Assembly: GCA_900109895.1 (NCBI GenBank)
Contig: FOBR01000015.1
Coordinates: 62,001-126,000 of the forward strand
Length of the DNA stretch: 64,000 bases
Source: a bacterium A37T11
GTDB lineage: Bacteria > Bacteroidota > Bacteroidia > Sphingobacteriales > Sphingobacteriaceae
Direction: 5' to 3'
A model generated the notes under the pieces. That model was given only the letters and a program-made list of their open reading frames with translations, did no database searches and was not told where the DNA came from. Position numbers and translations under genes: made by a program. Shown here piece after piece: positions 33,273-41,625 of this stretch. How positions within the stretch are numbered: the stretch's first letter is position 1; the number at the start of each line of letters is the position of its first letter.

Positions 33273-35689
33273 GCAAAGATAGCCGGAAAGTTGGCAGGGT
33301 CTGCGTCGTGCATGATCTGGTAGGCTATCTCGATGACATCATCGGCTGATGGTTTTGAAAAATAATCACCATCCGAACCGTAAGGAGGCCGATGTGCCTT
33401 GGCAGTCAGTGTGCGTGGCTGGCCATCCAAATAATAATAGCCACCCTGTACTTCCAGAATTTGCTGCAAAATAAAAGCCGAAGCGCCACCCGGCACATCC
33501 TCATCCACCACCAATAACCGGTTAGTTTTCTGAAGCGATTTAGCACAAAGATGGTCCAAATCAAAAGGCTGCAGGGTTTGAGGATCCACAATTTCAATCG
33601 AAATGCCCAATAATTCCAATTCCTGGGCTGCTTCCTGTACAATGCGCAGCGTAGATCCATAAGAAACCACCGTGATATCCTTTCCCTCGCGAATAACTTC
33701 AGCTTTCCCTAAAGCAACTGTAAACTCACCCACATTCTCGGGTAAACGTTCTTTCAGGCGGTATCCATTTAAACATTCAATCACTAAGGCCGGTTCATCA
33801 CCACGCAATAATAAATTATACATTCCTGCGGCCTGGGTCATGTTACGCGGTACACAAATATGAATGCCCCGAAGCGATCCGAGAATCATGCTCATGGGAG
33901 ACCCGGAGTGCCAAATACCTTCCAGCCGGTGCCCCCTTGTACGGATAATGAGTGGGGATTTTTGTCCGCCTTTGGTTCGGTAACTTAAACTGGCCAGATC
34001 ATCACTTAAAACAGTCAATCCATAGAGCAGGTAATCCAGGTATTGAATTTCAGCAATGGGGCGCAAACCACGCATAGCCATTCCCATGCCTTGTCCAATG
34101 ATCGCGCTTTCCCGGATGCCGGTATCGAAGATCCGGTGTTCGCCAAAACGGGCCTGCAAGCCAGCGAACCCCTGGTTAACATCGCCTATGGCCCCCACAT
34201 CTTCGCCGAAGGCCAATAACCGCGGATCCCTGTCAAAATTAGCCGCGAAACAGGCATTCAACACTTCACGTCCGTCCACAACACGCGTATCTTCGGGATA
34301 ATCGGGCGGAACAACGGCCACTTTTAAGGGTGATTCATCCGTATCGGTAAACAGATGGGAATGGTAGCGGTCATTAATTGATCCTTGCTGGCCAGCATAC
34401 CAGTTGATCAGTGCAGTCTTTTCGGCATTATCCGTATGCCTCAACACCCGTAAAACGCGGCGTATGGTGCTGTAAACCTCTTTTAAAGAAGGTTCAGCTG
34501 AAGTTTTTAGCTCATCCGTATAGAGTCGAACCGTGTCGTTATCAATAGCCGACAACAGAGATAAGGCAGCTGCTGACTCCTTTTTAATCGCAGCATTATA
34601 GTCGGCCCATGCACGGCGTTGTTCTTTCCTGACAAATTCTTTTGCTTCGCGTTCTAATTGAAGCAACTCTTTATCGGTACTCAACCCTGAAGCAAGCATC
34701 CATTTACGCATTTGAACCAAGCAATCGAATTCCTGTTCCCAACTTAAGCGGTCTTTTGATTTGTATCGCTCATGCGAACCAGAAGAGGAATGCCCCTGCG
34801 GCTGCGTCATTTCGGTCACATGGATCAGTACCGGAATGTGCTTTTCACGACAGAGGGTAATGGCCTGTTCATAAGTTTCACAGAGGCCTGGATAGTCCCA
34901 ACCACGTACCTTAAATATTTCAAAACCGGCCCCTTTTTCATCTCGTTGAAATCCTTTGAGCACTTCAGAAATATCTTCTTTGGTCGTTTGAATTTTATTG
35001 GATACAGATATGCCGTAGCCATCATCCCAGATGGATATGGCTGCAGGTATTTGCATCACACCTGCAGCATTAATTGCTTCAAGAAATACCCCTTCAGAGG
35101 TTGATGCATTTCCAATGGTTCCGAAGGCAACCTCATTGCCTTCTGATGAAAAATTATTTTGTCCGCGCAATTCCGGATGGTGCCGGTATATCTTGGAAGC
35201 CTGTGCCAGCCCAAGTAAGCGTGGAATCTGGCCACCCGTAGTTGAAATATCTGAAGCTGAATTGAACATCAGCGTTTGGTCTGCCCAGGATCCGTCTTCG
35301 GTTATATGGCGCGTAGAAAAATGACAATTCATTTGCCGTCCTGCGGATGACGGATCTGCTTCAAGGCTTGGATGCGCATATAATTGCGAAAAAAAAGCAT
35401 AGATCGTAGTAATCCCGGCAGCGAAAACAAAGGTTTGATCCCGATAATAGCCCGATCTCCAATCACCCAATTTAAACACTTTGGCCATGGCCAGCTGAGC
35501 CACCTCCTTGCCGTCGCCGAAAATACCAAACTTAGCCTTCCCGGTTAGCACCTCTTTTCTACCCAGTAAACTTACTTGCCGGCTTTCAAACGCAACCTTA
35601 TAGTCTTTAATGACAATATTTTTAAAATCATCAAAACTCAAAGCAGGAATTCCTGTATCAGCCGGTTTAATATTGGTATGCTGCATCAT
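33269..35689 (-). CDS. Fused alpha-ketoacid dehydrogenase E1 (alpha plus beta), branched-chain type
   Basis: An 806-residue thiamine-diphosphate enzyme with E1 alpha and beta subunits in one chain, a known Bacteroidota arrangement. The alpha half (about 15-400) has the TPP site GNASTSEGVFLEAIN and SIWDDGYGISVSN plus the phosphorylation-loop-like SSSGSHERYKS. The beta half (about 455-800) has AFGEDVGAIGDVNQGF, FDTGIRESAIIGQG and IVDPQTLQPFD. It probably decarboxylates 2-oxoisovalerate-type acids and passes the acyl group to a lipoyl E2 encoded elsewhere. The ATG at 35689 (MMQHTN) is chosen; 35725 adds a poorly supported dozen residues. Its stop overlaps the convergent kinase stop by four bases. 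Confidence 0.88.
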   Translation of the reverse strand: MMQHTNIKPADTGIPALSFDDFKNIVIKDYKVAFESRQVSLLGRKEVLTGKAKFGIFGDGKEVAQLAMAKVFKLGDWRSGYYRDQTFVFAAGITTIYAFFSQLYAHPSLEADPSSAGRQMNCHFSTRHITEDGSWADQTLMFNSASDISTTGGQIPRLLGLAQASKIYRHHPELRGQNNFSSEGNEVAFGTIGNASTSEGVFLEAINAAGVMQIPAAISIWDDGYGISVSNKIQTTKEDISEVLKGFQRDEKGAGFEIFKVRGWDYPGLCETYEQAITLCREKHIPVLIHVTEMTQPQGHSSSGSHERYKSKDRLSWEQEFDCLVQMRKWMLASGLSTDKELLQLEREAKEFVRKEQRRAWADYNAAIKKESAAALSLLSAIDNDTVRLYTDELKTSAEPSLKEVYSTIRRVLRVLRHTDNAEKTALINWYAGQQGSINDRYHSHLFTDTDESPLKVAVVPPDYPEDTRVVDGREVLNACFAANFDRDPRLLAFGEDVGAIGDVNQGFAGLQARFGEHRIFDTGIRESAIIGQGMGMAMRGLRPIAEIQYLDYLLYGLTVLSDDLASLSYRTKGGQKSPLIIRTRGHRLEGIWHSGSPMSMILGSLRGIHICVPRNMTQAAGMYNLLLRGDEPALVIECLNGYRLKERLPENVGEFTVALGKAEVIREGKDITVVSYGSTLRIVQEAAQELELLGISIEIVDPQTLQPFDLDHLCAKSLQKTNRLLVVDEDVPGGASAFILQQILEVQGGYYYLDGQPRTLTAKAHRPPYGSDGDYFSKPSADDVIEIAYQIMHDADPANFPAIFA

Positions 35690-35742
35690 AAATTTTTTGT
35701 ATTCAGCGTTGACTCCCTGGACCATTCAGATTTCAAAAGGCC

Positions 35743-35750
35743 CAAAAATA
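35743..35750 (-). promoter_or_regulatory. Candidate -7 element of the E1 gene
   Basis: On the minus strand this reads TATTTTTG, a TAnnTTTG match 54 bases upstream of the ATG at 35689. Confidence 0.4.
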
Positions 35751-35889
35751 TAAAAATTATGATTAGTTTTGAAACTAACCGCTCAAACTTGTACAAATAT
35801 TTACTTAACGTAATTTAAAAGTACTTTATGTTGCCTGTAACAAATTCAAGGCAATTATTATTTTGGTAAAATAGATAACAGGGAATCTG

Positions 35890-35897
35890 TATATTTG
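35890..35897 (+). promoter_or_regulatory. -7 element of the DUF1573 gene
   Basis: TATATTTG is followed by CAC, as in the tRNA-Ser promoter. A TTTTGG at 35861-35866 is a possible but distant -33 element. The leader would be about 64 bases. Confidence 0.55.
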
Positions 35898-35964
35898 CAC
35901 TAAGAAAAACAAAATAACAAGCTAATATTTAACCGCTGAGCATTAAAAAAATAAAATTTAAAAA

Positions 35965-36345
35965 ATGAAGAAGCTATTGATACTAGGTCTCATGCATGTG
36001 GCATTTATTGGGTTTAGCGCCTTTCAAACCCAAAGCAATGCCGAATTCAAATTTGAAAACGAAACGCATGACTTCGGAAAGATCCCTCAAGGGAAACCGG
36101 TTACTTTTGAATTTAAATTTGCCAATGTAGGTACCGAACCGATTATCATCAGCAAGGTTGAATCGACCTGTGGATGTACCGTTCCAAAATATACCCAGGC
36201 ACCTATTAAACCAGGCGATAGTGGGTCCATTAATGTAACCTATAATGCATCAGCCGTATCCCATTTTTCCAAATCTGTTCGTGTCTTTTCCAACACTAAA
36301 ACACCGGTTAAATCTTTATATATAAAAGGAGAAGTAACTAATTAA
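35965..36345 (+). CDS. DUF1573 exported Ig-like protein
   Basis: A 126-residue secreted protein: signal peptide about 1-19, then one immunoglobulin-like beta-sandwich. The DUF1573 signature runs from ETHDFGKIPQGKPV through FKFANVGTEPIIISKVESTCGCTVP to INVTYNA. The CGC pair is typical of the family. It is monocistronic with its own promoter and terminator and divergent from the E1 gene. The cellular role of this abundant Bacteroidota family is unknown. Confidence 0.9.
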   Translation: MKKLLILGLMHVAFIGFSAFQTQSNAEFKFENETHDFGKIPQGKPVTFEFKFANVGTEPIIISKVESTCGCTVPKYTQAPIKPGDSGSINVTYNASAVSHFSKSVRVFSNTKTPVKSLYIKGEVTN

Positions 36346-36363
36346 ATTAACTAGTTTTTATAT

Positions 36364-36400
36364 AAGGCTGCCCGAGACCATTGGGTAGCCTTTTTTTTTA
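36364..36400 (+). terminator. Terminator of the DUF1573 gene
   Basis: The stem AAGGCTGCCC / GGGTAGCCTT (36364-36373 and 36383-36392, one mismatch) is followed by a run of T. Confidence 0.75.
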
Positions 36401-36428
36401 AAAAGAAAATTTTTCATTACACATAAAA

Positions 36429-37625
36429 ATGCCACAAATTTCGCAAAAAGGCTTGCAAATGCCTGCGTCCCCCATCCGTAAATTAAGCCCTTATGCCGAT
36501 CAGGCAAAACGCGAAGGGAAAAAAGTTTATCACCTAAACATAGGCCAGCCTGATATTGAAACTCCACAGATCATGTTGGACGCTATTAAAAACATTTCTT
36601 TTAGAGTTTGGGCCTATACATCTTCCGAGGGCAATGCCTCCTACCGCCAAAAACTAAGTGCCTATTATAACAAATTAGGCTATAATATCGGTCCGGAACA
36701 TCTTCTGGTGACCAATGGCGGATCGGAAGCCATTACCATCGCCATGCAAACGTGTATGGATCCAGGTGATGAGATCATTATCCCGGAGCCATTCTATGCC
36801 AACTACAACGGTTTTGCGTGTATGGCCGGCATTGAGGTAAAGCCCATTTTATCCACTATAGAAAGCGGCTTTGCCCTACCACCTATCAGCAAATTTGAAG
36901 AGTTAATCAGTCAAAAAACAAAGGCCATTTGCATTTGTAATCCGAATAATCCCACTGGTTATTTATATTCCCGCGAAGAAATGGAAGCACTCCGGGATTT
37001 ATGCCTTCGTCACGATCTTTATTTATTTGCCGATGAAGCGTATCGTGAATTTTGCTACGATGGCCGGGAATTTATCTCGCCAATGCATCTGGATGGACTT
37101 GAACAACATGTCATCATTTTTGATACCGTATCCAAACGATACAGTGCCTGCGGCGCACGATTAGGTTGTTTGCTAACAAAAAATAAGCATATTTTGGCTA
37201 CGGCTTTAAAATTTGCACAGGCGCGTTTAAGCCCACCATCCGTCGCACAAATTGCAGCAGAAGCGGCCATTGATACTCCGGATGACTATTTTATTCGCGT
37301 AAAAGAAGAATATACTGCGCGCCGAAACTTGCTTGTTGATGGTTTAAATGCCATTCCAGGTGTTTATTGTCCCATACCTGGTGGTGCCTTTTATGTGGTC
37401 GCTAAATTACCGATCGATGATGCTGACCGTTTTTGCCAGTGGATGCTGGAGGAATTCGACTACCAAAATGAAACCGTCATGATGGCCCCCGCCACCGGCT
37501 TTTATAGCACACAAGGCGCAGGAAAAGATGAAGTCAGGCTGGCTTATGTACTAAATCAAGAAGATCTGAAGAAAGCTTTGATTTGTTTGGATAAAGGACT
37601 CTTGAAATATCAGGATAGATTATGA
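36429..37625 (+). CDS. PLP-dependent aminotransferase, class I/II (AspC/Tyr type)
   Basis: A 398-residue fold-type I aminotransferase. Visible motifs are LNIGQPDIETP, VTNGGSEAI, CNPNNPTGYLYS, the DEAYREF aspartate and the Schiff-base lysine in DTVSKRYSACGARLG. The lysine context (SKRYSACG) differs from the NGFSKAYAMTGWRLG of the second aminotransferase at 43203, so the substrates probably differ. An aromatic or aspartate aminotransferase is plausible, because the shikimate operon nearby has no transaminase of its own. It ends 43 bases before the tmRNA gene. Confidence 0.88.
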   Translation: MPQISQKGLQMPASPIRKLSPYADQAKREGKKVYHLNIGQPDIETPQIMLDAIKNISFRVWAYTSSEGNASYRQKLSAYYNKLGYNIGPEHLLVTNGGSEAITIAMQTCMDPGDEIIIPEPFYANYNGFACMAGIEVKPILSTIESGFALPPISKFEELISQKTKAICICNPNNPTGYLYSREEMEALRDLCLRHDLYLFADEAYREFCYDGREFISPMHLDGLEQHVIIFDTVSKRYSACGARLGCLLTKNKHILATALKFAQARLSPPSVAQIAAEAAIDTPDDYFIRVKEEYTARRNLLVDGLNAIPGVYCPIPGGAFYVVAKLPIDDADRFCQWMLEEFDYQNETVMMAPATGFYSTQGAGKDEVRLAYVLNQEDLKKALICLDKGLLKYQDRL

Positions 37626-37654
37626 ATTATGAATGGATTTTCATAATAAATTCT

Positions 37655-37662
37655 TAAATTTG
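37655..37662 (+). promoter_or_regulatory. -7 element of ssrA
   Basis: TAAATTTG is an exact TAnnTTTG match six bases before the tmRNA 5' end. Confidence 0.6.
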
Positions 37663-37668
37663 CAAACT

Positions 37669-38034
37669 GGGTCCGACCGGAATTGACAGGATGGAGACCG
37701 TTGTGTAAGCATGCAGCGCGTTGTGAGTATGGCGCTTAAATATCAACTTTCAACTTTTTAAATGGCGAAAATAACTACGCCTTAGCTGCCTAATTTAGAA
37801 TTAGTTTAGCTTTTGTCCCGTTTAGGTGCTGTTCTGTAGCTTAAACAACCGGGGCATCGAATTTCAGAACTGGTTGGTTTATTGCTGCGATAAGCCAATA
37901 AGAAACAGCAGCTACGGAAGAAGGCTAAGGCAAGCAACCGGCCTGTCCCTTCCCGACAATTAAACGTTTGCTAAGCATGTAGAAAGCGCAAACAGTACCA
38001 TGACTGGACGAGAGTTCGAATCTCTCCGGATCCA
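37669..38034 (+). ncRNA. ssrA: tmRNA (ssrA), tag GENNYALAA
   Basis: A transfer-messenger RNA of 366 bases that rescues stalled ribosomes. The 5' GGGTCCG pairs with the 3' CGGATCC, with the G3-U70 wobble of alanine tRNAs. The T arm is GAGAGTTCGAATCTCTC. The tag frame begins with GGC at 37764 and reads GENNYALAA before TAA at 37791-37793, closely matching other Bacteroidota tags. The discriminator is A and CCA is not encoded. A terminator follows directly. Confidence 0.96.
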
Positions 38035-38068
38035 CAGATTATAGAAAGCCCCTTTTTAGGGGCTTTTT
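38019..38068 (+). repeat. 50-base direct repeat, copy in ssrA 3' end
   Basis: This segment covers the 3' half of the T arm, the acceptor strand and the terminator of ssrA. It is identical base for base to 38159-38208, 140 bases downstream. Confidence 0.95.
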
Positions 38069-38072
38069 GGTA
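38046..38072 (+). terminator. ssrA terminator (first copy)
   Basis: The stem AAGCCCC / GGGGCTT is followed by TTT. It is part of the 50-base segment repeated at 38159-38208. Confidence 0.8.
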
Positions 38073-38158
38073 CAATATTCCCGGAGAGAAGAGAACTCGA
38101 AAAGAGAGTTCGAACATTTTCTGAGCGGCCAAGAGCATGGGCTGTGAGCGACGCGATC
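38069..38158. other. Scar between the two ssrA 3' copies
   Basis: Ninety bases with no gene. It holds CCGGAGAGA at 38081-38089 (the inverse of the tmRNA TCTCTCCGG) and GAGAGTTCGAA at 38104-38114, identical to tmRNA 38010-38020. The region is thus a mosaic of direct and inverted pieces of the tmRNA T arm. Confidence 0.8.
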
Positions 38159-38208
38159 AATCTCTCCGGATCCACAGATTATAGAAAGCCCCTTTTTAGG
38201 GGCTTTTT
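38159..38208 (+). repeat. 50-base direct repeat, second copy of ssrA 3' end
   Basis: An exact second copy of 38019-38068 including acceptor strand and terminator, but without the 5' half of the T arm. It resembles the attachment-site duplication left by elements that integrate into ssrA. The intervening DNA is far too short to encode an integrase. Confidence 0.9.
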
Positions 38209-38282
38209 TTGGTATATTTACTACCTCTTTCCTTTTTAATACAATAAAATCTCCCCTTAAACGTTACAATACTATAAATTCA

Positions 38283-38290
38283 TACATTTG
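38283..38290 (+). promoter_or_regulatory. -7 element of a candidate small RNA
   Basis: TACATTTG matches TAnnTTTG exactly and predicts a start near 38294. Confidence 0.5.
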
Positions 38291-38293
38291 TTA

Positions 38294-38390
38294 GTTGACT
38301 GTTGATAAGCAATATGCTCCCCGCATAGGTCGCTGTCAATAAAAAGCCAACATGCCGGAAACCGGTTTAATCGGATTCCGGCTTTTTATA
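38294..38390 (+). ncRNA. Candidate structured small RNA upstream of marR
   Basis: Between a promoter element and a terminator-like hairpin lies about 95 bases without an open frame. An outer stem TTGAC/GTCAA (38295-38299, 38335-38339) encloses an inner hairpin TATGC/GCATA with loop TCCCC (38313-38327). The 3' end is GCCGGAA/TTCCGGC (38354-38360, 38376-38382) followed by TTTTT. It may be a free small RNA or a marR-hutH leader with an early terminator. I do not recognise the family. Confidence 0.45.
38354..38387 (+). terminator. Terminator-like hairpin before marR
   Basis: The seven-base stem GCCGGAA / TTCCGGC with a T run. AAAAAGCC at 38341-38348 can pair with GGCTTTTT at 38380-38387 as an alternative stem. 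Confidence 0.65.
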
Positions 38391-38432
38391 AAATTTCTTT
38401 TAAATATATAAGTACTTACATATATTTGACAC

Positions 38433-38927
38433 ATGGATTTTTATCAGCAATTAGGCTACCTGATATTGGGGACTCGCCTGCGTCGGTTAAGTGAATACTT
38501 CCTGTCAGAAGTTAATAAAGTATACCAGCAAAGAGGAATTGCTTTTGAAGCCAGTTGGTTTCCGGTATTTTATATCCTATCTAAGGAAAAAGCAGTAACG
38601 ATTAAAACCATCTCCGACCAACTACAGGTATCCCACTCAGCGATGAGCCAATTGGTGGCAAGCTTAAAGAAAAAGGGCTGGTTAAAAAGCCAAACACACG
38701 GAAAGGACGCCCGGCAACAAATGATCCAGCTGACGGAGGCTGGTGAGGACCTTCTTGAACAGATAAAATCAGTTTGGCAGGACATAACTGGCGCCATGCA
38801 ACAACTTGATGAAAACAATACTGCAGTACACGCCTTATTGCCGGCAATCGAAGCCCTGGAAAAAGCATTTGCATCACAGGCACTCAGTGACCAGATCCTA
38901 CATATAGAACCAGAACATGCTATTTAA
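38433..38927 (+). CDS. MarR-family transcriptional regulator
   Basis: A 164-residue winged-helix regulator. The HTH reads ISDQLQVSHSAMSQLVASLKKKGWL at about 68-92, followed by a wing with KDARQQMIQLTEAG. It overlaps the start of hutH by 11 bases, so the two are translated together and it probably controls histidine utilisation. The usual HutC repressor (GntR type) is not present here. Confidence 0.85.
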   Translation: MDFYQQLGYLILGTRLRRLSEYFLSEVNKVYQQRGIAFEASWFPVFYILSKEKAVTIKTISDQLQVSHSAMSQLVASLKKKGWLKSQTHGKDARQQMIQLTEAGEDLLEQIKSVWQDITGAMQQLDENNTAVHALLPAIEALEKAFASQALSDQILHIEPEHAI

Positions 38928-40479
38928 CTACGGCAAAGACCAGCTGACCATTGGCAAGGCCATGGCAATGGCAAACGGTAAACTAAAAGGGATTATCAGT
39001 GAGCAGGCCAAGAAACAGGTGGCCGCTTCCTGCGCCCATGTTGATGAAATGGTAAGCCATAACGAGGTAGTATATGGCATCAATACAGGCTTTGGCCCGC
39101 TGTGCGACACCATCATCTCTGCTGATGACACCAGCACTCTTCAACACAACTTATTAAAAAGCCATTCCGTGGGAGTGGGTAACCCTATCCCTGTTGAGGT
39201 AGCTAAGCTAATGATGATCATCAAGGTACATGCACTATCCCAAGGCTACTCTGGTATAAGGCTGCAAACCTTAGAACGCATTCTTTGGATGATAGACCAC
39301 AATGTGATCCCCGTTGTGCCGGAAAAAGGGTCTGTGGGTGCATCGGGCGATCTGGCGCCCCTCTCCCATTTATTCCTACCGCTCATAGGGCTGGGCGAAG
39401 TGTATGATAATGGCCAGCGGTGCGCTACAGCCGAACTCCTGGCAAAGGAAGGACTGCAAGCGTTGATGTTGGGGCCAAAGGAAGGACTCGCATTAATTAA
39501 TGGCACACAGTTTATCGCGGCTTTTGCTGTCCGTGCCGTCTATCGGTTACACAATGCCCTCAACGCAGCAGACCTGGCCGGGGCGCTTTCGCTGGAAGGT
39601 TTGATGGGATCTTACCGCCCGTTTGACGCTCGGCTGCATTCCATCCGGCCATTTGCCGGCAATCAATTGGTTGCCCACCGTTTGTGGGCCTTATTACAAC
39701 CGTCACAAATAGCAAACTCACATCCCGACTGTGGCAGGGTACAAGACCCCTACTCGTTGCGTTGCATGCCGCAGGTACACGGAGCCTCCCGCACGGCCTG
39801 GCATCACCTCAAAGAGCTGACTGAAATTGAGATCAATGCCGTAACAGACAACCCTATTATCCTCGGTAGCCACGACAACATCAGCGGAGGCAACTTTCAT
39901 GGACAGCCGCTGGCTTTGCCAATAGACTATGCCACAGTGGCTGCAGCCGAACTGGGCAACATTTCAGACCGCCGATGCTACCTCATCATTGAGGGGCGCT
40001 ACGGTCTGCCCAAACTTTTGATAGCCGATGCAGGCCTCAACTCCGGATTTATGATCCCGCAATATACTACCGCAGCATTGGTTTCTGAAAACAAAGGGCT
40101 GTGTTTTCCGTCCAGTGCAGACAGTATTCCCACTTCGCTGGGTCAGGAAGATCACGTATCCATGGGTTCCATAGGCGCCCGTAAACTCAACCAAGTCATT
40201 GACAATTTAGAATACATCCTGGCCATTGAGCTGCTGTATGCCGCCCAAGCAGTTGATTTCCGACGCCCGCTGAAGACCTCGCCCATTCTTGAAAATGTGC
40301 ACGCGCAAGTGCGGGAGCTGGCTTCTTTTGCAACCGCAGATCGGGTTTTTGCCGATGATATCAACGCACTCCAAGGGCTGGTAAGCAGCGGCCGCCTGGT
40401 ACATACAGCCCATGAACTAGCTAAAGATCTAAAAATTCAGTTAGACGGAAATTATCATGACGCTTTTAGCATTTATTGA
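38917..40479 (+). CDS. hutH: Histidine ammonia-lyase
   Basis: A 520-residue lyase that converts histidine to trans-urocanate and ammonia, the first step of histidine catabolism. The MIO cofactor forms from Ala142-Ser143-Gly144 in GSVGASGDLAPLSHL. Other family residues are INTGFG near 55, YSLRCMPQVHG, FHGQ and SADSIPTSLGQEDHVSMG. The remaining hut genes (hutU, hutI, hutG) are not in the window. Phenylalanine or tyrosine lyase activity is less likely given the close fit to HutH. Confidence 0.93.
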   Translation: MLFNYGKDQLTIGKAMAMANGKLKGIISEQAKKQVAASCAHVDEMVSHNEVVYGINTGFGPLCDTIISADDTSTLQHNLLKSHSVGVGNPIPVEVAKLMMIIKVHALSQGYSGIRLQTLERILWMIDHNVIPVVPEKGSVGASGDLAPLSHLFLPLIGLGEVYDNGQRCATAELLAKEGLQALMLGPKEGLALINGTQFIAAFAVRAVYRLHNALNAADLAGALSLEGLMGSYRPFDARLHSIRPFAGNQLVAHRLWALLQPSQIANSHPDCGRVQDPYSLRCMPQVHGASRTAWHHLKELTEIEINAVTDNPIILGSHDNISGGNFHGQPLALPIDYATVAAAELGNISDRRCYLIIEGRYGLPKLLIADAGLNSGFMIPQYTTAALVSENKGLCFPSSADSIPTSLGQEDHVSMGSIGARKLNQVIDNLEYILAIELLYAAQAVDFRRPLKTSPILENVHAQVRELASFATADRVFADDINALQGLVSSGRLVHTAHELAKDLKIQLDGNYHDAFSIY

Positions 40480-40588
40480 ACAATCGCCAGCCATCCGCAC
40501 TATACCGCTTGCGGATATTGCGGAGCTAAAACAAACTAGCGGCTGCTATCCTTATTTTCTGGCCTCAGCATCATTCAGCACGCGCTGA
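40457..40588 (+). pseudogene. Short ORF, possible remnant of a conserved Bacteroidota protein
   Basis: A 43-codon frame (ATG 40457, TGA 40586) overlaps the end of hutH and the end of the convergent gene. It reads like the N terminus of larger Bacteroidota proteins that begin with a short helix and a YPYF motif: LADIAELKQTSGCYPYF. It stops soon after. It may be a truncated remnant or chance. I could not identify the family with certainty. Confidence 0.25.
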
Positions 40589-41058
40589 ACTTCGTCAACG
40601 ACCGATTTAGCTGTACCGAGCATTTTCTCGTTGCCTTGGAACGCCGCATCCATCAGGACATGCTTGCTTTTTTCTTTATAATTAAACTCCAGGAAATAGC
40701 GGGCTGATTTTTTCTTACCTTGATTGCGCACCGAGTCGGGCGCAGTCATATCATCCGGCAAATTCCAAAAGCCAAGGTTGGCAGCCTTTCCATGCAGGTA
40801 TTGCAGGTCATCTTTGCGCAACCTTACGGTGGTCACTACAAGAGAATCGCGGTTGTTGAGGTATTGGTACCGGCCGGTCTTTGAATCATACTGGTTTATC
40901 AGGGTATCACCATCACCATATTTTAGCACAATAGACTGAAAATCTGCAAAACGATAGGGTGCATTTTTAAACATCTGGCTGTAATAATAATAGCAGTACA
41001 GTAAAAAGGGTATCACAATACACCCTATTAAAAATATTTTTTTTGCCCCTTGACTCAT
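40552..41058 (-). CDS. Hypothetical single-pass membrane-anchored protein
   Basis: A 168-residue protein with one N-terminal membrane helix (about 8-26, IFLIGCIVIPFLLYCYYYY), then a soluble, probably extracytoplasmic, domain with YRFADFQSIVLKYGDGDT and a long basic C-terminal helix. I do not recognise the family. The ATG at 41058 follows a TACTTTTG promoter box by six bases. The gene is divergent from the ECF sigma factor, and their starts are 69 bases apart. Confidence 0.65.
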   Translation of the reverse strand: MSQGAKKIFLIGCIVIPFLLYCYYYYSQMFKNAPYRFADFQSIVLKYGDGDTLINQYDSKTGRYQYLNNRDSLVVTTVRLRKDDLQYLHGKAANLGFWNLPDDMTAPDSVRNQGKKKSARYFLEFNYKEKSKHVLMDAAFQGNEKMLGTAKSVVDEVQRVLNDAEARK

Positions 41059-41064
41059 AGGGCG

Positions 41065-41072
41065 CAAAAGTA
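41065..41072 (-). promoter_or_regulatory. -7 element very close to the 41058 start
   Basis: On the minus strand TACTTTTG continues as CGCCCTATG. Transcription is predicted two or three bases before the ATG, so the mRNA would be nearly leaderless. Confidence 0.55.
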
Positions 41073-41127
41073 CGTAATTTTAGCCATTTGTAACATCATA
41101 ACGTTAAACTCGTCTAATCACCCGAAC

Positions 41128-41625
41128 ATGAGTCAAAACCAGCGTTTATTTAAGGAATTGTTTGAGCAGAACTCCCGTAAGATATACCATCTGTGCTACG
41201 GGTATACCGGCGACAGCGATTCGGCCAATGACCTGGTGCAGGAAACGTTTATCAAAGTTTGGCAAAACCTGGATAAATTCCGGAACCAATCGCAACTTTC
41301 AACCTGGATCTACCGCATCGCGGTAAATACCTGCCTCACCCATTTGCGGGGAGAAAAACGAAAGTTAACGGAAGAGCTCAATGATCACCTAATTGAAAAC
41401 TACACGGAGGAGTCGTCTGAAAAGCAGGAACAGATTAACCTGTTATATAAATGCATTGCTCAACTTGAGGAAAATGAACGAATTATTATTACCATGGTTC
41501 TGGATGAGTTACCATATCCTGAAATAGCAGAAATATCGGGCATTTCTGAAGGAAATCTCCGCGTAAAGATTCATCGCATCAAACAGAAGCTGGCTTCGAT
41601 ATACAACAAGTATGAAAGATTTTGA
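41128..41625 (+). CDS. ECF RNA polymerase sigma factor
   Basis: A 165-residue sigma-70 family protein with regions 2 and 4 only. Region 2 is LCYGYTGDSDSANDLVQETFIKVWQNLDKF and region 4 is LPYPEIAEISGISEGNLRVKIHRIKQKL. The ATG at 41128 (MSQNQRLF) is chosen; the open frame extends upstream to 41050 but that part would overlap the divergent promoter. It overlaps the next gene by 14 bases. No SusC/SusD is nearby, so this is not an iron- or glycan-type ECF unit. Confidence 0.9.
   Translation: MSQNQRLFKELFEQNSRKIYHLCYGYTGDSDSANDLVQETFIKVWQNLDKFRNQSQLSTWIYRIAVNTCLTHLRGEKRKLTEELNDHLIENYTEESSEKQEQINLLYKCIAQLEENERIIITMVLDELPYPEIAEISGISEGNLRVKIHRIKQKLASIYNKYERF

Noticed and set aside
41050-41127. Longer N terminus of the ECF sigma factor
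   Set aside because: The added 26 residues cover the divergent promoter of the 41058 gene and do not match sigma region 2.
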